A DNA stretch of 64,000 nucleotides, from the NCBI RefSeq assembly GCF_005144795.1, contig NZ_SWFJ01000008.1, positions 1-64,000 of the forward strand, in the 5' to 3' direction. Shown here piece after piece: positions 31,018 to 43,187 of this stretch. The position numbers and the translations under genes were made by a program. The notes beneath the pieces are model-generated. The model was not told the DNA's origin. It was given only the letters and a program-made list of their open reading frames with translations, and searched no databases. How positions within the stretch are numbered: position 1 is the stretch's first letter; each line of letters starts with the position of its first letter. The DNA is from Streptococcus mitis. GTDB taxonomy: Bacteria; Bacillota; Bacilli; Lactobacillales; Streptococcaceae.

Positions 31018-31716
31018 TTATTTGAGACCCGCAACAAAGCGTTCTGTGATCTCTTTTGGTCTAGTAATAGCGCCACCAACAACAATACCTCGCACTCCAT
31101 ATCCTAGGATTTGTTTGGCTTGTTCTGGTGTATGAATTTTTCCTTCTGCAATGACATCCACACCAGCATCACAGAGTTTTTTGATTAATTCAAAATCGGG
31201 ACCATCCACCTTTGGACTGTAAGATGTGTATCCTGATAAGGTTGTTCCGACAAAGTCAATTCCTGCTTCAACGGCTGCCAATCCTTCCTCGAAAGTACTT
31301 GTATCAGCCATCAAGAGCTGGTTAGGATATTTTTCCTTAACCTGACGAATGAACTCTTGAATCTCCAAACCATCATAGCGTTCACGCTTGGTACAATCCA
31401 GAGCAATGACCTCGATGTCGAGTTCTGCTAATTCATCAACTTCTTTCATAGTAGCCGTGATGAAGGGTTCTTGTGGTGGATAATCTCGTTTTATTATCCC
31501 AATGATTGGAAGGTTTGTAACCTCCTTGATTTCCTTGATATCGCGAACACTATTTGCTCGGATACCGACTGCTCCACCTTGCTCAGCCGCTTTGACCAGC
31601 AAGGGAATGACTCCTCCCGCTTCTGTATAGAGCGGTTCGTGAGGAAGGGCCTGACAAGAAACGATGATTCCATCTTTGATTTGTGCAATCAAGGCTTCTT
31701 TAGTAATCTGTGGCAT
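31018..31716 (-). CDS. nanE: N-acetylmannosamine-6-phosphate 2-epimerase
   Basis: 232-residue TIM-barrel enzyme converting ManNAc-6-phosphate to GlcNAc-6-phosphate, the last step specific to sialic acid catabolism. Family features are [14 protein letters not shown] near the N-terminus, IGIIKRDYP with the conserved Lys, DCTKRER, and the phosphate-binding [13 protein letters not shown] at the end. It is the first gene of the nanE-satABC unit and has a promoter with cre-like site and paired upstream elements. Confidence 0.95.
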   Translation of the reverse strand: MPQITKEALIAQIKDGIIVSCQALPHEPLYTEAGGVIPLLVKAAEQGGAVGIRANSVRDIKEIKEVTNLPIIGIIKRDYPPQEPFITATMKEVDELAELDIEVIALDCTKRERYDGLEIQEFIRQVKEKYPNQLLMADTSTFEEGLAAVEAGIDFVGTTLSGYTSYSPKVDGPDFELIKKLCDAGVDVIAEGKIHTPEQAKQILGYGVRGIVVGGAITRPKEITERFVAGLK

Positions 31717-31750
31717 CCTCTTTCCTCCTTTTCTTTGTTCTTATGAGTTC

Positions 31751-31779
31751 ATTATATATTATTTTTAAAGCGCTTTCAA
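31751..31779 (-). promoter_or_regulatory. Promoter of nanE-satABC with overlapping cre
   Basis: TTGAAA (31774-31779), a 17-bp spacer and TATAAT (31751-31756) on the minus strand. TGAAAGCGCTTT (31767-31778) fits the CcpA cre consensus and covers the -35 and part of the spacer, the same design as in the lyase promoter. Confidence 0.82.
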
Positions 31780-31794
31780 TACTTTGTAGTAGAA

Positions 31795-31850
31795 TAGATT
31801 TCAGTTTCAAAAGTATTTTATAGAACAGCTGTTTCTGAAAGTAGTTTCAG
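31795..31850 (-). promoter_or_regulatory. Paired candidate NanR operators, nanE promoter
   Basis: TAGATTTCAGTTTCAA (31795-31810) and CTGAAAGTAGTTTCAG (31835-31850), with starts 40 bp apart. The proximal element begins 15 bp upstream of the -35. The distal copy has perfect CTGAAA/TTTCAG arms around GTAG and is the best palindrome of the set. Confidence 0.68.
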
Positions 31851-31885
31851 CTCGGCCTTATTTTCAATTCACTTAGTACCTAAAA

Positions 31886-31930
31886 TGATAAAAAGAGATA
31901 GCCATCTTTCAAATGGGCCATCTCTTTTAT
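31886..31930 (-). terminator. Terminator of nanA
   Basis: A stem of about 13 bp with one mismatch (AAAAGAGATGGCC / GGCTATCTCTTTT as read on the minus strand), followed by T-rich sequence, 40 bp after the nanA stop codon. The A-rich other flank allows it to act in both directions. Confidence 0.8.
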
Positions 31931-31970
31931 CATTAACGATGAGCAAAATTCATTTTATTCAAGACCTAGT

Positions 31971-35840
<3,870 letters not shown>

Positions 35841-35962
35841 TCATAGGAAAACACAAGAAAGCAATTAATAAACGAGAGTTGCTCTCCTTCTCTCTTTCAA
35901 CATTTAGCTAGCTGCAATCCAAACAGTAGCTCTTTCACTCCTTTCCTAGACACTTTTTCTTT

Positions 35963-35991
35963 ATTATACAATAAAGTCATAGGTTTATCTC
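35963..35991 (-). promoter_or_regulatory. Candidate nanA promoter with weak -35
   Basis: TATAAT (35963-35968) on the minus strand, with GAGATA (35986-35991) 17 bp upstream. The -35 is poor compared with the TTGAAA of the other nan promoters, but its distance to the upstream paired elements is identical, which suggests dependence on an activator. The long leader (about 185 bp) is otherwise AT-rich. Confidence 0.65.
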
Positions 35992-36006
35992 GAGCTTGCC
36001 ATAGAA

Positions 36007-36062
36007 TAGATTTTACTTTCAGTAATATTTTAATATTTTAATATTTTTAAAAGTACTTTCAA
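36007..36062 (-). promoter_or_regulatory. Paired candidate NanR operators, nanA promoter
   Basis: TAGATTTTACTTTCAG (36007-36022) and TTAAAAGTACTTTCAA (36047-36062), with starts 40 bp apart. The 24 bp between them is exactly three perfect copies of TAATATTT (36023-36046). The proximal element begins 15 bp upstream of the -35. Confidence 0.62.
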
Positions 36063-36071
36063 CATTTATAA

Positions 36072-36096
36072 CAAAAAGAGAGCTACTGGGCTCTCT
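36072..36096 (-). terminator. Terminator of the acetyl-esterase gene
   Basis: A 7-bp stem (AGAGAGC / GCTCTCT) with a six-base loop, followed on the minus strand by TTTTTG, a few bases after the stop codon. It separates the esterase from nanA, so nanA depends on its own promoter. Confidence 0.8.
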
Positions 36097-36102
36097 CATT
36101 CA

Positions 36103-37083
36103 TCACTTTATATACTTAAAAGGAATCTCACTACCACAAAGCCAGTTGTAGACTTGGTCATTGACAAAGACATTCATGGCTTCGTGGGCATACTCAGGCA
36201 TGATGCGATAGGCCTTATCGCAGGTGAGACGGTTGTAAATCGCAAACTGGGTAATAGGATAGCAAACATCGTCGTCCAAACCCGTAATCATCTTAACCTC
36301 ACCCTTGATACGATGAGCAAGATTTTTCACATCGATATAGGCCAGGGTCGCCATGATCTCCTCCTCAGTTTCGTGGAAGGGATCGTGAAACTTGAAATAA
36401 CGGAAAAGTTCGTCATAGGCTTCACTTGTATTACCAATCTCAAGCACTCGTCTAAAGTCTGACAAGAAGGGATAGATGGCAACTGTTTTCTGAATCCGAG
36501 GACTGAGCGCTGCTGCAACTAGGGCTAGAGCCCCTCCTTGCGAGGCACCATAGCTAGAAAGACGCTTCTCATCAACCTGAGGCAGACTAGCAATAATTTC
36601 AACCAACTGGTAAATATCCAGATAGACATCTTTATAAAAGAGATGCTCCCGACCTTCCACAGCCCCACGGATGATATGTCCTTTAACTGTATTTCCTATA
36701 GGAGAACGCAAGCCGTCTTGTGAATAGCCCGACTGGCCTCGAACGTCCATGGAAACAACACCGTAACCAGCCACAGTATAGGCTAGCATGTCAGCCCAGT
36801 CCCAGCCACGTCCCATATAACCATGGAAATGGAAGATTAGCGGAACCTTCTCCTCAGTCTTTGGAAAAACGACACGCGCATAGACCTTACCTTCATTGGT
36901 TCCTTTAAAGGTTAATTCATAGCACTTAACTTGAGGAATGTGGAAATCTCTTTCCTCCAACTGATAGGCTGGAAGATTGGAAACTTTTTTCACTTCTTCA
37001 TCCCAGAAAGCATCAAAGTCTTCTGGAATCTCGTCCCGTCCTCTATAAGTCTTGATTTCTTCTAACAAAGCTGGATTTTTCAT
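36103..37083 (-). CDS. axe1: Acetyl xylan esterase / cephalosporin-C deacetylase family esterase
   Basis: 326-residue alpha/beta hydrolase of carbohydrate esterase family 7. The nucleophile elbow is SYGASQGGA (about 180), with GFHGYMGRG-type oxyanion region (HFHGYMGRGWDWA), DVRGQSG, and acid/base residues in TGLDDDVCYP and EYAHEAM. There is no signal peptide, so it acts inside the cell. Next to nanA and possibly under the same regulator, it could remove O-acetyl groups from imported sialic acid; that is inference. AAAAGGAGCATATT precedes the ATG. Confidence 0.87.
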   Translation of the reverse strand: MKNPALLEEIKTYRGRDEIPEDFDAFWDEEVKKVSNLPAYQLEERDFHIPQVKCYELTFKGTNEGKVYARVVFPKTEEKVPLIFHFHGYMGRGWDWADMLAYTVAGYGVVSMDVRGQSGYSQDGLRSPIGNTVKGHIIRGAVEGREHLFYKDVYLDIYQLVEIIASLPQVDEKRLSSYGASQGGALALVAAALSPRIQKTVAIYPFLSDFRRVLEIGNTSEAYDELFRYFKFHDPFHETEEEIMATLAYIDVKNLAHRIKGEVKMITGLDDDVCYPITQFAIYNRLTCDKAYRIMPEYAHEAMNVFVNDQVYNWLCGSEIPFKYIK

Positions 37084-37122
37084 AATATGCTCCTTTTATT
37101 TTGTAATCGCTACCACAACTGT

Positions 37123-37216
37123 AGCATATCTAAGAAATCAATGCAAGAAAGAAGGGTAAATAGAAAGAGATTTTAGATTCTTTACTTTTAGGATAATGGG
37201 CTGAAAGTAGTTTTAG
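37123..37216 (-). promoter_or_regulatory. Candidate promoter and operators of the esterase gene
   Basis: CTGAAAGTAGTTTTAG (37201-37216) is nearly identical to the distal nan element. A weaker proximal copy, GAGATTTTAGATTCTT (37167-37182), starts 34 bp from it. If TATGCT (37123-37128) is the -10, the proximal element keeps the same 15-bp distance from the -35 position (CTTTCT, 37146-37151), which is itself poor. This is the loosest member of the set. Confidence 0.45.
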
Positions 37217-37222
37217 AAACGA

Positions 37223-37247
37223 AAAAAGAGCATTTCGCTCTTTCTTC
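37223..37247 (-). terminator. Terminator after the 20-codon ORF
   Basis: AAAGAGC / GCTCTTT stem with a five-base loop followed on the minus strand by TTTTT-rich sequence. It ends a short transcript that contains only the small ORF at 37260-37322. Confidence 0.75.
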
Positions 37248-37259
37248 TTCTGCTTAATC

Positions 37260-37322
37260 TTAATTTTTTGCTTCTTTATTTTGGAAAGTGGTTTGGTAAT
37301 TTACTTTAATCGTTACTGTCAT
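37260..37322 (-). CDS. Small ORF of 20 codons, unknown function
   Basis: Encodes MTVTIKVNYQTTFQNKEAKN. A GAGGA lies eight bases before the ATG and a clear terminator follows 13 bases after the stop. A TATACT -10 candidate lies at 37354-37359 with a poor -35 inside or next to the BOX element. The peptide is basic, has no hydrophobic stretch and no secretion signal, so it is unlike a pheromone precursor. I do not recognise it. I believe pneumococcus also has a short annotated gene between the esterase and recG. Confidence 0.5.
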   Translation of the reverse strand: MTVTIKVNYQTTFQNKEAKN

Positions 37323-37384
37323 GTGAGAGTCCTCGTTTCTTTTTGATGACTCTAGTATAAAGGGCAAACCTGAAAGCTAGCTTA

Positions 37385-37490
37385 ATACTCTTCGAAAATC
37401 AAATTCAAACCACGTCAGCGTCGCCTTACCGTACTCAAGTACAGCTTGCGGCTAGCTTCCTAGTTTGCTCTTTGATTTTCATTGAGTATA
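37385..37490 (-). repeat. BOX element (A-C type) downstream of recG
   Basis: 106-bp BOX without boxB in minus orientation, from TATACTCAATGAAAATCAAA to GAAGAGTAT, with TACGGTAAGGCGACGCTGAC in the centre. It ends about 20 bp from the recG stop codon. Confidence 0.9.
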
Positions 37491-37509
37491 AGATTTCCTT
37501 AGAGAAAGC

Positions 37510-39525
37510 TTAATCTAGATGTTCTTTTTTCTCCAAATGAAAGGCAATCATCCGCCACTCTGGATCCTCTTGCCAGCCTTCAATAGAACTAATGTAGCTA
37601 GCAACCTTTCTGGCTTCTTCTAAAATCGGAAAATCTTCAATAATATCAGCTACTTGGAACTCTGGAAGACCTGACTGTCTGGTTCCAAAAATCTCACCTG
37701 AACCCCGCATTTTCAAATCTTCCTCCGCAAGGACAAATCCATTGGTCGTTTCTGTCATGATGCGCATGCGATCTTTCCCAGAATCAGTCTTGGGATTAGC
37801 AACAAGAACAGCATAGGATTGCTTGTCCCCCCGACCGACACGACCTCTAAGCTGATGAAGCTGACTAAGACCGAAGCGATCGGCATCCATGATGATCATA
37901 ACTGTCGCATTTGTAACATTAACCCCAACCTCGATAACCGTTGTCGAAACTAGAATATCCGTTTTTCGCTCTTTGAACTCCTGCATAATCTGGTCTTTTT
38001 CATCACTCTTCATCTTACCATGTAAAAGAGCCACCTCTGCCTTACCAGCAAAATGAGCCGTCAGCTCCTCTGATAAGGCAATGGCATTTTTCAAATCCAG
38101 AGCTTCTGATTCTTCAATCAAGGGAGAGATGACATAGGCTTGAGAACCTTTTTGGATTTCTCCCTCTAACCAAGTCAAGACCTGAGGTAGTTGCTCATGC
38201 TTGATCCAGCGTGTCACAATAGGCTTCCGTCCTGCTGGCATCTGGTCAATAATGGAAACATCCATATCTCCAAAGGCTGTGATAGCCAAGGTTCGTGGTA
38301 TGGGAGTCGCCGTCATCATGAGGACATCTGGATTGTCGCCTTTTTCCCGTAAAATACGCCTTTGCCCTACACCAAATCGGTGCTGCTCATCGATGATAAT
38401 CAATCCCAGACGAGCATAATCTACCCCATCCTGAATCAGAGCGTGGGTTCCGATAATCAAATCAGCCTTACCCCTGACAATAGTCTCCAAGACTTCTCTC
38501 TTTTCTGCAACCTTCAAGGAACCTATCAAGAGAGCTAATTTCAAGTCTGGAAAAAGCCCCTTCAAACTCTCAAAATGCTGCTCTGCTAGAATCTCTGTTG
38601 GCACCATGAGGGCTGCCTGATAGCCAGCTGTCACCGCCGCAAACATGGCCAAACCAGCGACTACCGTTTTTCCGCTCCCCACATCCCCTTGCAAAAGACG
38701 ATTCATGTGGTGGTCGGACTTCATGTCTATCAAAATTTCCTGCAAACTCTTTTCCTGAGCTGGAGTCAGGGCAAAAGGTAGATTTTCTTTAACAGTCGCC
38801 ACTTTTTCCTGAGACCAATCAAGAACCAGGCCACTTCCCTGAACTCTATTTTCAGACTTGAGCGTCTGTAACTGCATTTGGAAGTAAAAGAGTTCCTCAA
38901 ACTTGATACGGCGAAGGGCCTGCTTGTATTCTGCCAAATCTTTAGGAAAATGCATGGCACGAACGGCCTGACAACGGGATATGAGTTTGTATTTGTCCAG
39001 TAAAGACTGGGGAAGATTTTCCTCTATCAAGAGGTCCAGTCCCTGATCAAAAGCCGTCTTAATAACCTTGACCAGACTGGCCTGACTGATTCCCTGAGCC
39101 AGACGATAAACAGGTTGGAGGTCATCTTCCACCTGAGCCAAAACCTTCATCCCTGTCAGACTAGCCTTGGCGCGGTCCCATTTTCCAAATACTGCCAGGG
39201 TTGCTCCCAACTCTATCTTATCAGCCAGATAGGGCTGGTTAAAGAAATTCACTGCAAAAACGACTTCTCCCTGCTTGAGGCTAAAGCGCAGGCGATTGCG
39301 CTTGAAACCATAATACTGGACACTAGCAGGAGTCACGACTTGACCAGATAGGACCGCCTTCTCCCCGTCCTCTAGTTCCAATACTTGCTTGGTCTTGAAA
39401 TCTTCATATCGGAAAGGAAAGTAGAGCAAGAGGTCTTGCAAATTTTCAATTCCTAGTTTGGCGTATTTTTCTGCTGACTTTGGTCCCACACCAGGTAAGA
39501 CATGCAAGGGTTGATGTAGATTCAT
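37510..39525 (-). CDS. recG: ATP-dependent DNA helicase RecG
   Basis: 671-residue branch-migration helicase for stalled forks and Holliday junctions. It has an N-terminal wedge/OB domain (about 1-200), Walker A GDVGSGKTVVAGL near residue 280, DEQH box (IIIDEQHRFG) near 375, TATPIPRT motif III, and helicase C-terminal motifs ending in QLRGRVGRG near 565. It is followed by a BOX and lies 17 bases after alr, in the usual acpS-alr-recG order. Confidence 0.97.
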   Translation of the reverse strand: MNLHQPLHVLPGVGPKSAEKYAKLGIENLQDLLLYFPFRYEDFKTKQVLELEDGEKAVLSGQVVTPASVQYYGFKRNRLRFSLKQGEVVFAVNFFNQPYLADKIELGATLAVFGKWDRAKASLTGMKVLAQVEDDLQPVYRLAQGISQASLVKVIKTAFDQGLDLLIEENLPQSLLDKYKLISRCQAVRAMHFPKDLAEYKQALRRIKFEELFYFQMQLQTLKSENRVQGSGLVLDWSQEKVATVKENLPFALTPAQEKSLQEILIDMKSDHHMNRLLQGDVGSGKTVVAGLAMFAAVTAGYQAALMVPTEILAEQHFESLKGLFPDLKLALLIGSLKVAEKREVLETIVRGKADLIIGTHALIQDGVDYARLGLIIIDEQHRFGVGQRRILREKGDNPDVLMMTATPIPRTLAITAFGDMDVSIIDQMPAGRKPIVTRWIKHEQLPQVLTWLEGEIQKGSQAYVISPLIEESEALDLKNAIALSEELTAHFAGKAEVALLHGKMKSDEKDQIMQEFKERKTDILVSTTVIEVGVNVTNATVMIIMDADRFGLSQLHQLRGRVGRGDKQSYAVLVANPKTDSGKDRMRIMTETTNGFVLAEEDLKMRGSGEIFGTRQSGLPEFQVADIIEDFPILEEARKVASYISSIEGWQEDPEWRMIAFHLEKKEHLD

Positions 39526-39542
39526 GCTCCACTCCTTTCTTT

Positions 39543-40646
39543 TTAATAATATTCTCTCGGAATACGGTCGCTAAGGAGACAAGCCACCTCATAGTTAATA
39601 GTGCCACGGTAGTCAGCTACCTGAGTTGCTGTGATTTCCTTGTCACCGTTGGAGCCAATCAAGGTTACCTTGGTTCCGAGTGGGTAAGGCTTAGGTAATC
39701 GAATAGTGATTTGGTCCATCGAAACCCTGCCGACGATTGGGCAAGCTTGGCCATCTACCAAGACAGAAAAATTCTGCATGTCTCGTGTCCATCCATCCGC
39801 ATAGCCAATTGGTACCGTCGCGATGACTTGCTCGCTATCCGCTTGATAAGTTGCTCCATAGCCCATGCAAGCTCCAGCTGAAACTGTCTTGACATGAACC
39901 AGAGCAGATTCCAAGGTCAAGGCTGGTTTCAAGTCATAGGGTAAGTCCAAGACCTCTCCGCTAGGATTAAGACCATACATGGCATCTCCCATACGAACCG
40001 CATTGAAAATAGTCTCTGCATGCCAAAGAGTCGTTGCAGAATTGCTGGCATGAACCAGCTCTGGAAGACCTTTCATACTGGCCAAAATAGTTTTAAACCG
40101 TTCTAACTGGACATTAAAGTAGGCATCTGATTCCTCGTCTGCAGTAGCAAAGTGGGTAAAAATCCCTTCAACACGAGCACCATGTTGTTGAAGCAAAGCT
40201 TGAGCCTGCTCAGCTTCGCTAGCCTCTATAAAACCAATACGTCCCATTCCTGAATCAATCTTGAGGTGGACTGTCAATCCAGTTAGGTTCGCTTCCTTAT
40301 CTAAGAGCGCTTGAATCCACTCCAGCCCAGCCACTGTCAAGGTGATGTCGTATTCTTTAGCAAGAGAAACAGCTTCGATTTCAGAAACTCCTAAAATGAG
40401 GATTTTCTTGCTGAGTCCAGCCTGTCTGAGTTCAATAGCCTCATCAATATTGGAAACGCAAAAACCATCTACATCATCTTGAATAGCCGTCGCAACGGCA
40501 ACAGCTCCATGACCATAGGCATTGGCCTTGACCACAGCCCACTTGAGCGTTCCTTCAGGGATATGAGCCCCCATTTGCTGAATATTTTGTCGAATAGCTC
40601 CCAGATGAATCAGAGCCTTGGTTGGTCTATGTGGACTAGCTTTCAT
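39543..40646 (-). CDS. alr: Alanine racemase
   Basis: PLP enzyme converting L- to D-alanine for the cell wall. Starting at MKASPHRPT gives 367 residues, the pneumococcal length. The PLP lysine is in [13 protein letters not shown] (about 40) and the second catalytic Tyr in [10 protein letters not shown] (about 260); GRVSMDQI is also present. The start lies inside the acpS 3' end, overlapping it by 11 bases, so the two are coupled. Confidence 0.96.
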   Translation of the reverse strand: MKASPHRPTKALIHLGAIRQNIQQMGAHIPEGTLKWAVVKANAYGHGAVAVATAIQDDVDGFCVSNIDEAIELRQAGLSKKILILGVSEIEAVSLAKEYDITLTVAGLEWIQALLDKEANLTGLTVHLKIDSGMGRIGFIEASEAEQAQALLQQHGARVEGIFTHFATADEESDAYFNVQLERFKTILASMKGLPELVHASNSATTLWHAETIFNAVRMGDAMYGLNPSGEVLDLPYDLKPALTLESALVHVKTVSAGACMGYGATYQADSEQVIATVPIGYADGWTRDMQNFSVLVDGQACPIVGRVSMDQITIRLPKPYPLGTKVTLIGSNGDKEITATQVADYRGTINYEVACLLSDRIPREYY

Positions 40647-40998
40647 GATTTTCCTCCAAAATGACACTGGCTGTCACAAACTGATCTGTGTGGCTGATAG
40701 ACAGCCAAATCTTTCCTGAAAATGGTGACCGACTAAAATAAGGCGCCCCGCGTTCATTGTTCAAGACTTCCAAATCATGAAAAGCGAGTTTCCCAATACC
40801 AGTTCCCATAGCCTTGGAAAAGGCCTCCTTAGCCGACCAGCGACCTGCCAAATATTCGATTTGTCTGCGCCTTTTAAGACTGTTAAACCGTTCCATTTCC
40901 TTAGCGGTCAGCACGCGCTTAGCAAATCCTTCATGTCGTGTAACTGCGCTTTCTATCGAAGCTAATTCTTCGATGTCAATTCCGTGTCCAACTATCAT
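40636..40998 (-). CDS. acpS: Holo-[acyl-carrier-protein] synthase
   Basis: 120-residue phosphopantetheinyl transferase that activates ACP for fatty acid synthesis. I start at [16 protein letters not shown] because this is the family N-terminus; upstream in-frame sequence is the end of the aro gene region. The second motif [16 protein letters not shown] (about 55-70) carries the magnesium ligands. The ribosome site is weak, consistent with readthrough coupling from the DAHP synthase gene 45 bases upstream. Confidence 0.93.
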   Translation of the reverse strand: MIVGHGIDIEELASIESAVTRHEGFAKRVLTAKEMERFNSLKRRRQIEYLAGRWSAKEAFSKAMGTGIGKLAFHDLEVLNNERGAPYFSRSPFSGKIWLSISHTDQFVTASVILEENHES

Positions 40999-41042
40999 TC
41001 TCATCAAAAGGAGTTGAGATCCCCCAACTCCATCCTTTTCAC

Positions 41043-42074
41043 TTATTTTGTCAAGGTAGCGTAAATCTCTTCTACCAAGGCCTCTGTATTCTCCCAACCT
41101 AGGCAAGGATCGGTAATAGAGCAACCAAAGACCTCTGGTTGGTTTTGACGACCATCTGCTAGGTAAGATTCAATCATAAAGCCTCGAACTATCTTTTTAA
41201 TCTTCTCATTCCAATCACGATTCTGCAAAGTCTGGCGAACAATTCGAATCTGTTCCATATATTGCTTGCCAGAATTATCATGGTTGGTGTCAATGAGGAT
41301 AAAGGGATTTTCAAGTCCCATGGCTTCATAGCGCTCAATGGCATTTAGCAAAGTTTCATAGTAAAAGTTAGGCTCATTTTTCCCATATTCATTGACTGCG
41401 CCACGAAGGATGACGTGGGCCAAGGGATTTCCTGAAGTTTCAACTTCTTGACCATGAAAGAGGAAGGTTTGTTTGTTCTGAGCGGCATAGATACCGTTAA
41501 ACATGACCCCAAGGTTTCCAGAAGTTGGATTTTTCATCCCGACTGGTGCATCAATCCCTGAAGCCACAAAGCGGTGCTCTTGGTCTTCCACAGAACGAGC
41601 CCCAACAGCATGGTAGCTGACCAAATCATCTACCAAAACCAGATTTGATGGATAAAGCATCTCATCTGCCGTTGTCAAACCTGTCTCTGTAATCACGCGG
41701 TAGTGCAACTGGCGCACAGCCTGCAAACCGTTAATCAGACTTGGAGCCTTAGAAGTATCTGGTTGGTGAACCAAACCTTTATAGCCGTCTCCGTTAGTAC
41801 GAGGTTTGGCAGTATAAACACGCATAACCATGAAAATCTTGTCCGCCACCTTCTTCTGCAAGGCAGATAAACGGCGGGCATATTCCAAGACAGCCTCTTC
41901 ATTATCAGAAGAGCAAGGACCAATCACCAAAAGGATACGGTCATCTTCTCCTGAAATAATGTCTGCCAATTCTCTATCACGACGCTCTTTTAGACGCAAG
42001 GCTTCCGCAGACAATTGGGTTTCTGCCTTGATTGCTTCAATATCGATTTCTTGACCTTTTTCAATAAATGCCAT
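41043..42074 (-). CDS. DAHP synthase, class I (second copy)
   Basis: First enzyme of the shikimate pathway, joining PEP and erythrose-4-phosphate. The 343-residue protein belongs to the AroG/F/H type: [20 protein letters not shown] (about 51-70), [16 protein letters not shown] (about 87-102) and [14 protein letters not shown] (about 250-263). It lies one base after the other DAHP synthase and is very similar to it along its whole length, so they arose by tandem duplication. The two probably differ in feedback control by aromatic amino acids, which cannot be assigned from the sequence alone. Confidence 0.95.
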   Translation of the reverse strand: MAFIEKGQEIDIEAIKAETQLSAEALRLKERRDRELADIISGEDDRILLVIGPCSSDNEEAVLEYARRLSALQKKVADKIFMVMRVYTAKPRTNGDGYKGLVHQPDTSKAPSLINGLQAVRQLHYRVITETGLTTADEMLYPSNLVLVDDLVSYHAVGARSVEDQEHRFVASGIDAPVGMKNPTSGNLGVMFNGIYAAQNKQTFLFHGQEVETSGNPLAHVILRGAVNEYGKNEPNFYYETLLNAIERYEAMGLENPFILIDTNHDNSGKQYMEQIRIVRQTLQNRDWNEKIKKIVRGFMIESYLADGRQNQPEVFGCSITDPCLGWENTEALVEEIYATLTK

Positions 42075-42075
42075 C

Positions 42076-43107
42076 TTATTCTCCTAGCGTTTGGTAGATT
42101 TCTCTGACAAGGGCTTCTGTATTTTCCCAGCCTAGGCAAGGGTCCGTGATAGACTTGCCAAATACTTCTGGTTCGTTTTGACGGCCGTCTTCTAGATAAG
42201 ACTCAATCATAAAGCCACGAACGTACTGCTTAATTTTTTCATTCCAATCACGGTTAATCAAGGTCTGGCGGACAATTCGAATCTGGTCCATATATTGCTT
42301 ACCAGAGTTGTCATGATTGGTATCCACAATGATAAAAGGATTTTCCAAGCCCATTTTCTCATACTGGGCAATGGTATCCATCAAATTATCATAGTAGTAG
42401 TTGGGAATATTCTTACCATACTCATTGGTCGCTCCACGAAGAATGGCGTGCGAAAGCGGGTTCCCAGTTGTTTCCACCTCTTTTCCTAGGAAAAGGAAAC
42501 TTTGTTTGTTTTGAGCAGCATAAATCCCATTAAACATGACATTGAGATTTCCAGAGGTTGGATTTTTAAAACCAGTCGCGAAATCTGCTCCACTGGCCAC
42601 AAAGCGGTGTTGCTGGTCTTCAACTGAACGAGCACCAACCGCCATGTAAGAAATCAAATCATCCACAAGCGGAAGATTTTCAGGATAAAGCATTTCATCA
42701 GCAGTCGTCATACCTGTTTCCGTGATGACACGATAATGAAGATGGCGCACGGCTTTGATTCCATTGATAAGACTAGGCGCTTCTGTCGCGTTAGGCTGGT
42801 GAATCAAGCCCTTGTAACCATCTCCGTTGGTACGGGGTTTGGCAGTATAAACACGCATAACCATAAAGATACGGTCTGCTACTTCTTCTTGTAGGACTGA
42901 CAAACGCCTAGCGTATTCAAGAACAGCTTCTTCATTGTCAGATGAGCATGGCCCGATTACCAATAGAATCCGCTGGTCTTCTCCACGTATAATGGCTTCT
43001 AGCTCTTGATCGCGCTGTGATTTTCTCTCCAAAGCTTGGCCTTCTAATTTTGATAAGGCACGAACTTCTTCAATATTAATTTTAGGACTTTTTGCTGTAA
43101 ATACCAT
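42076..43107 (-). CDS. DAHP synthase, class I (first copy)
   Basis: 343-residue class I DAHP synthase, same motifs as its neighbour: [48 protein letters not shown]. Most differences from the second copy fall in the N-terminal about 40 residues and in scattered surface positions, the region known to hold the effector site in this enzyme type. It is transcribed first and its leader has a large hairpin. The pair heads the aro-acpS-alr-recG string. Confidence 0.95.
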   Translation of the reverse strand: MVFTAKSPKINIEEVRALSKLEGQALERKSQRDQELEAIIRGEDQRILLVIGPCSSDNEEAVLEYARRLSVLQEEVADRIFMVMRVYTAKPRTNGDGYKGLIHQPNATEAPSLINGIKAVRHLHYRVITETGMTTADEMLYPENLPLVDDLISYMAVGARSVEDQQHRFVASGADFATGFKNPTSGNLNVMFNGIYAAQNKQSFLFLGKEVETTGNPLSHAILRGATNEYGKNIPNYYYDNLMDTIAQYEKMGLENPFIIVDTNHDNSGKQYMDQIRIVRQTLINRDWNEKIKQYVRGFMIESYLEDGRQNEPEVFGKSITDPCLGWENTEALVREIYQTLGE

Positions 43108-43130
43108 AACTCATCTCCTTATAAAGCAAA

Positions 43131-43169
43131 CGGATACCAAGTAAAAATTTACTTTTCACAAGGTATCCG
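43131..43169 (-). repeat. Hairpin between secA and the DAHP synthase pair
   Basis: Perfect arms CGGATACC (43131-43138) and GGTATCCG (43162-43169), with a nested AGTAAA / TTTACT. It lies between the DAHP synthase start codon and the end of secA on the minus strand, with no T-run after it. It could be a leader RNA structure for the aro genes or a site protecting the secA 3' end. Confidence 0.6.
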
Positions 43170-43187
43170 CCTCTAAACTATCTCATT

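Noticed and set aside
41004..41124. N-terminal extension of acpS
   Set aside because: The extra 42 codons are antisense-like, Arg-rich sequence overlapping the end of the DAHP synthase gene in another frame. The AcpS family begins at MIVGHGID.
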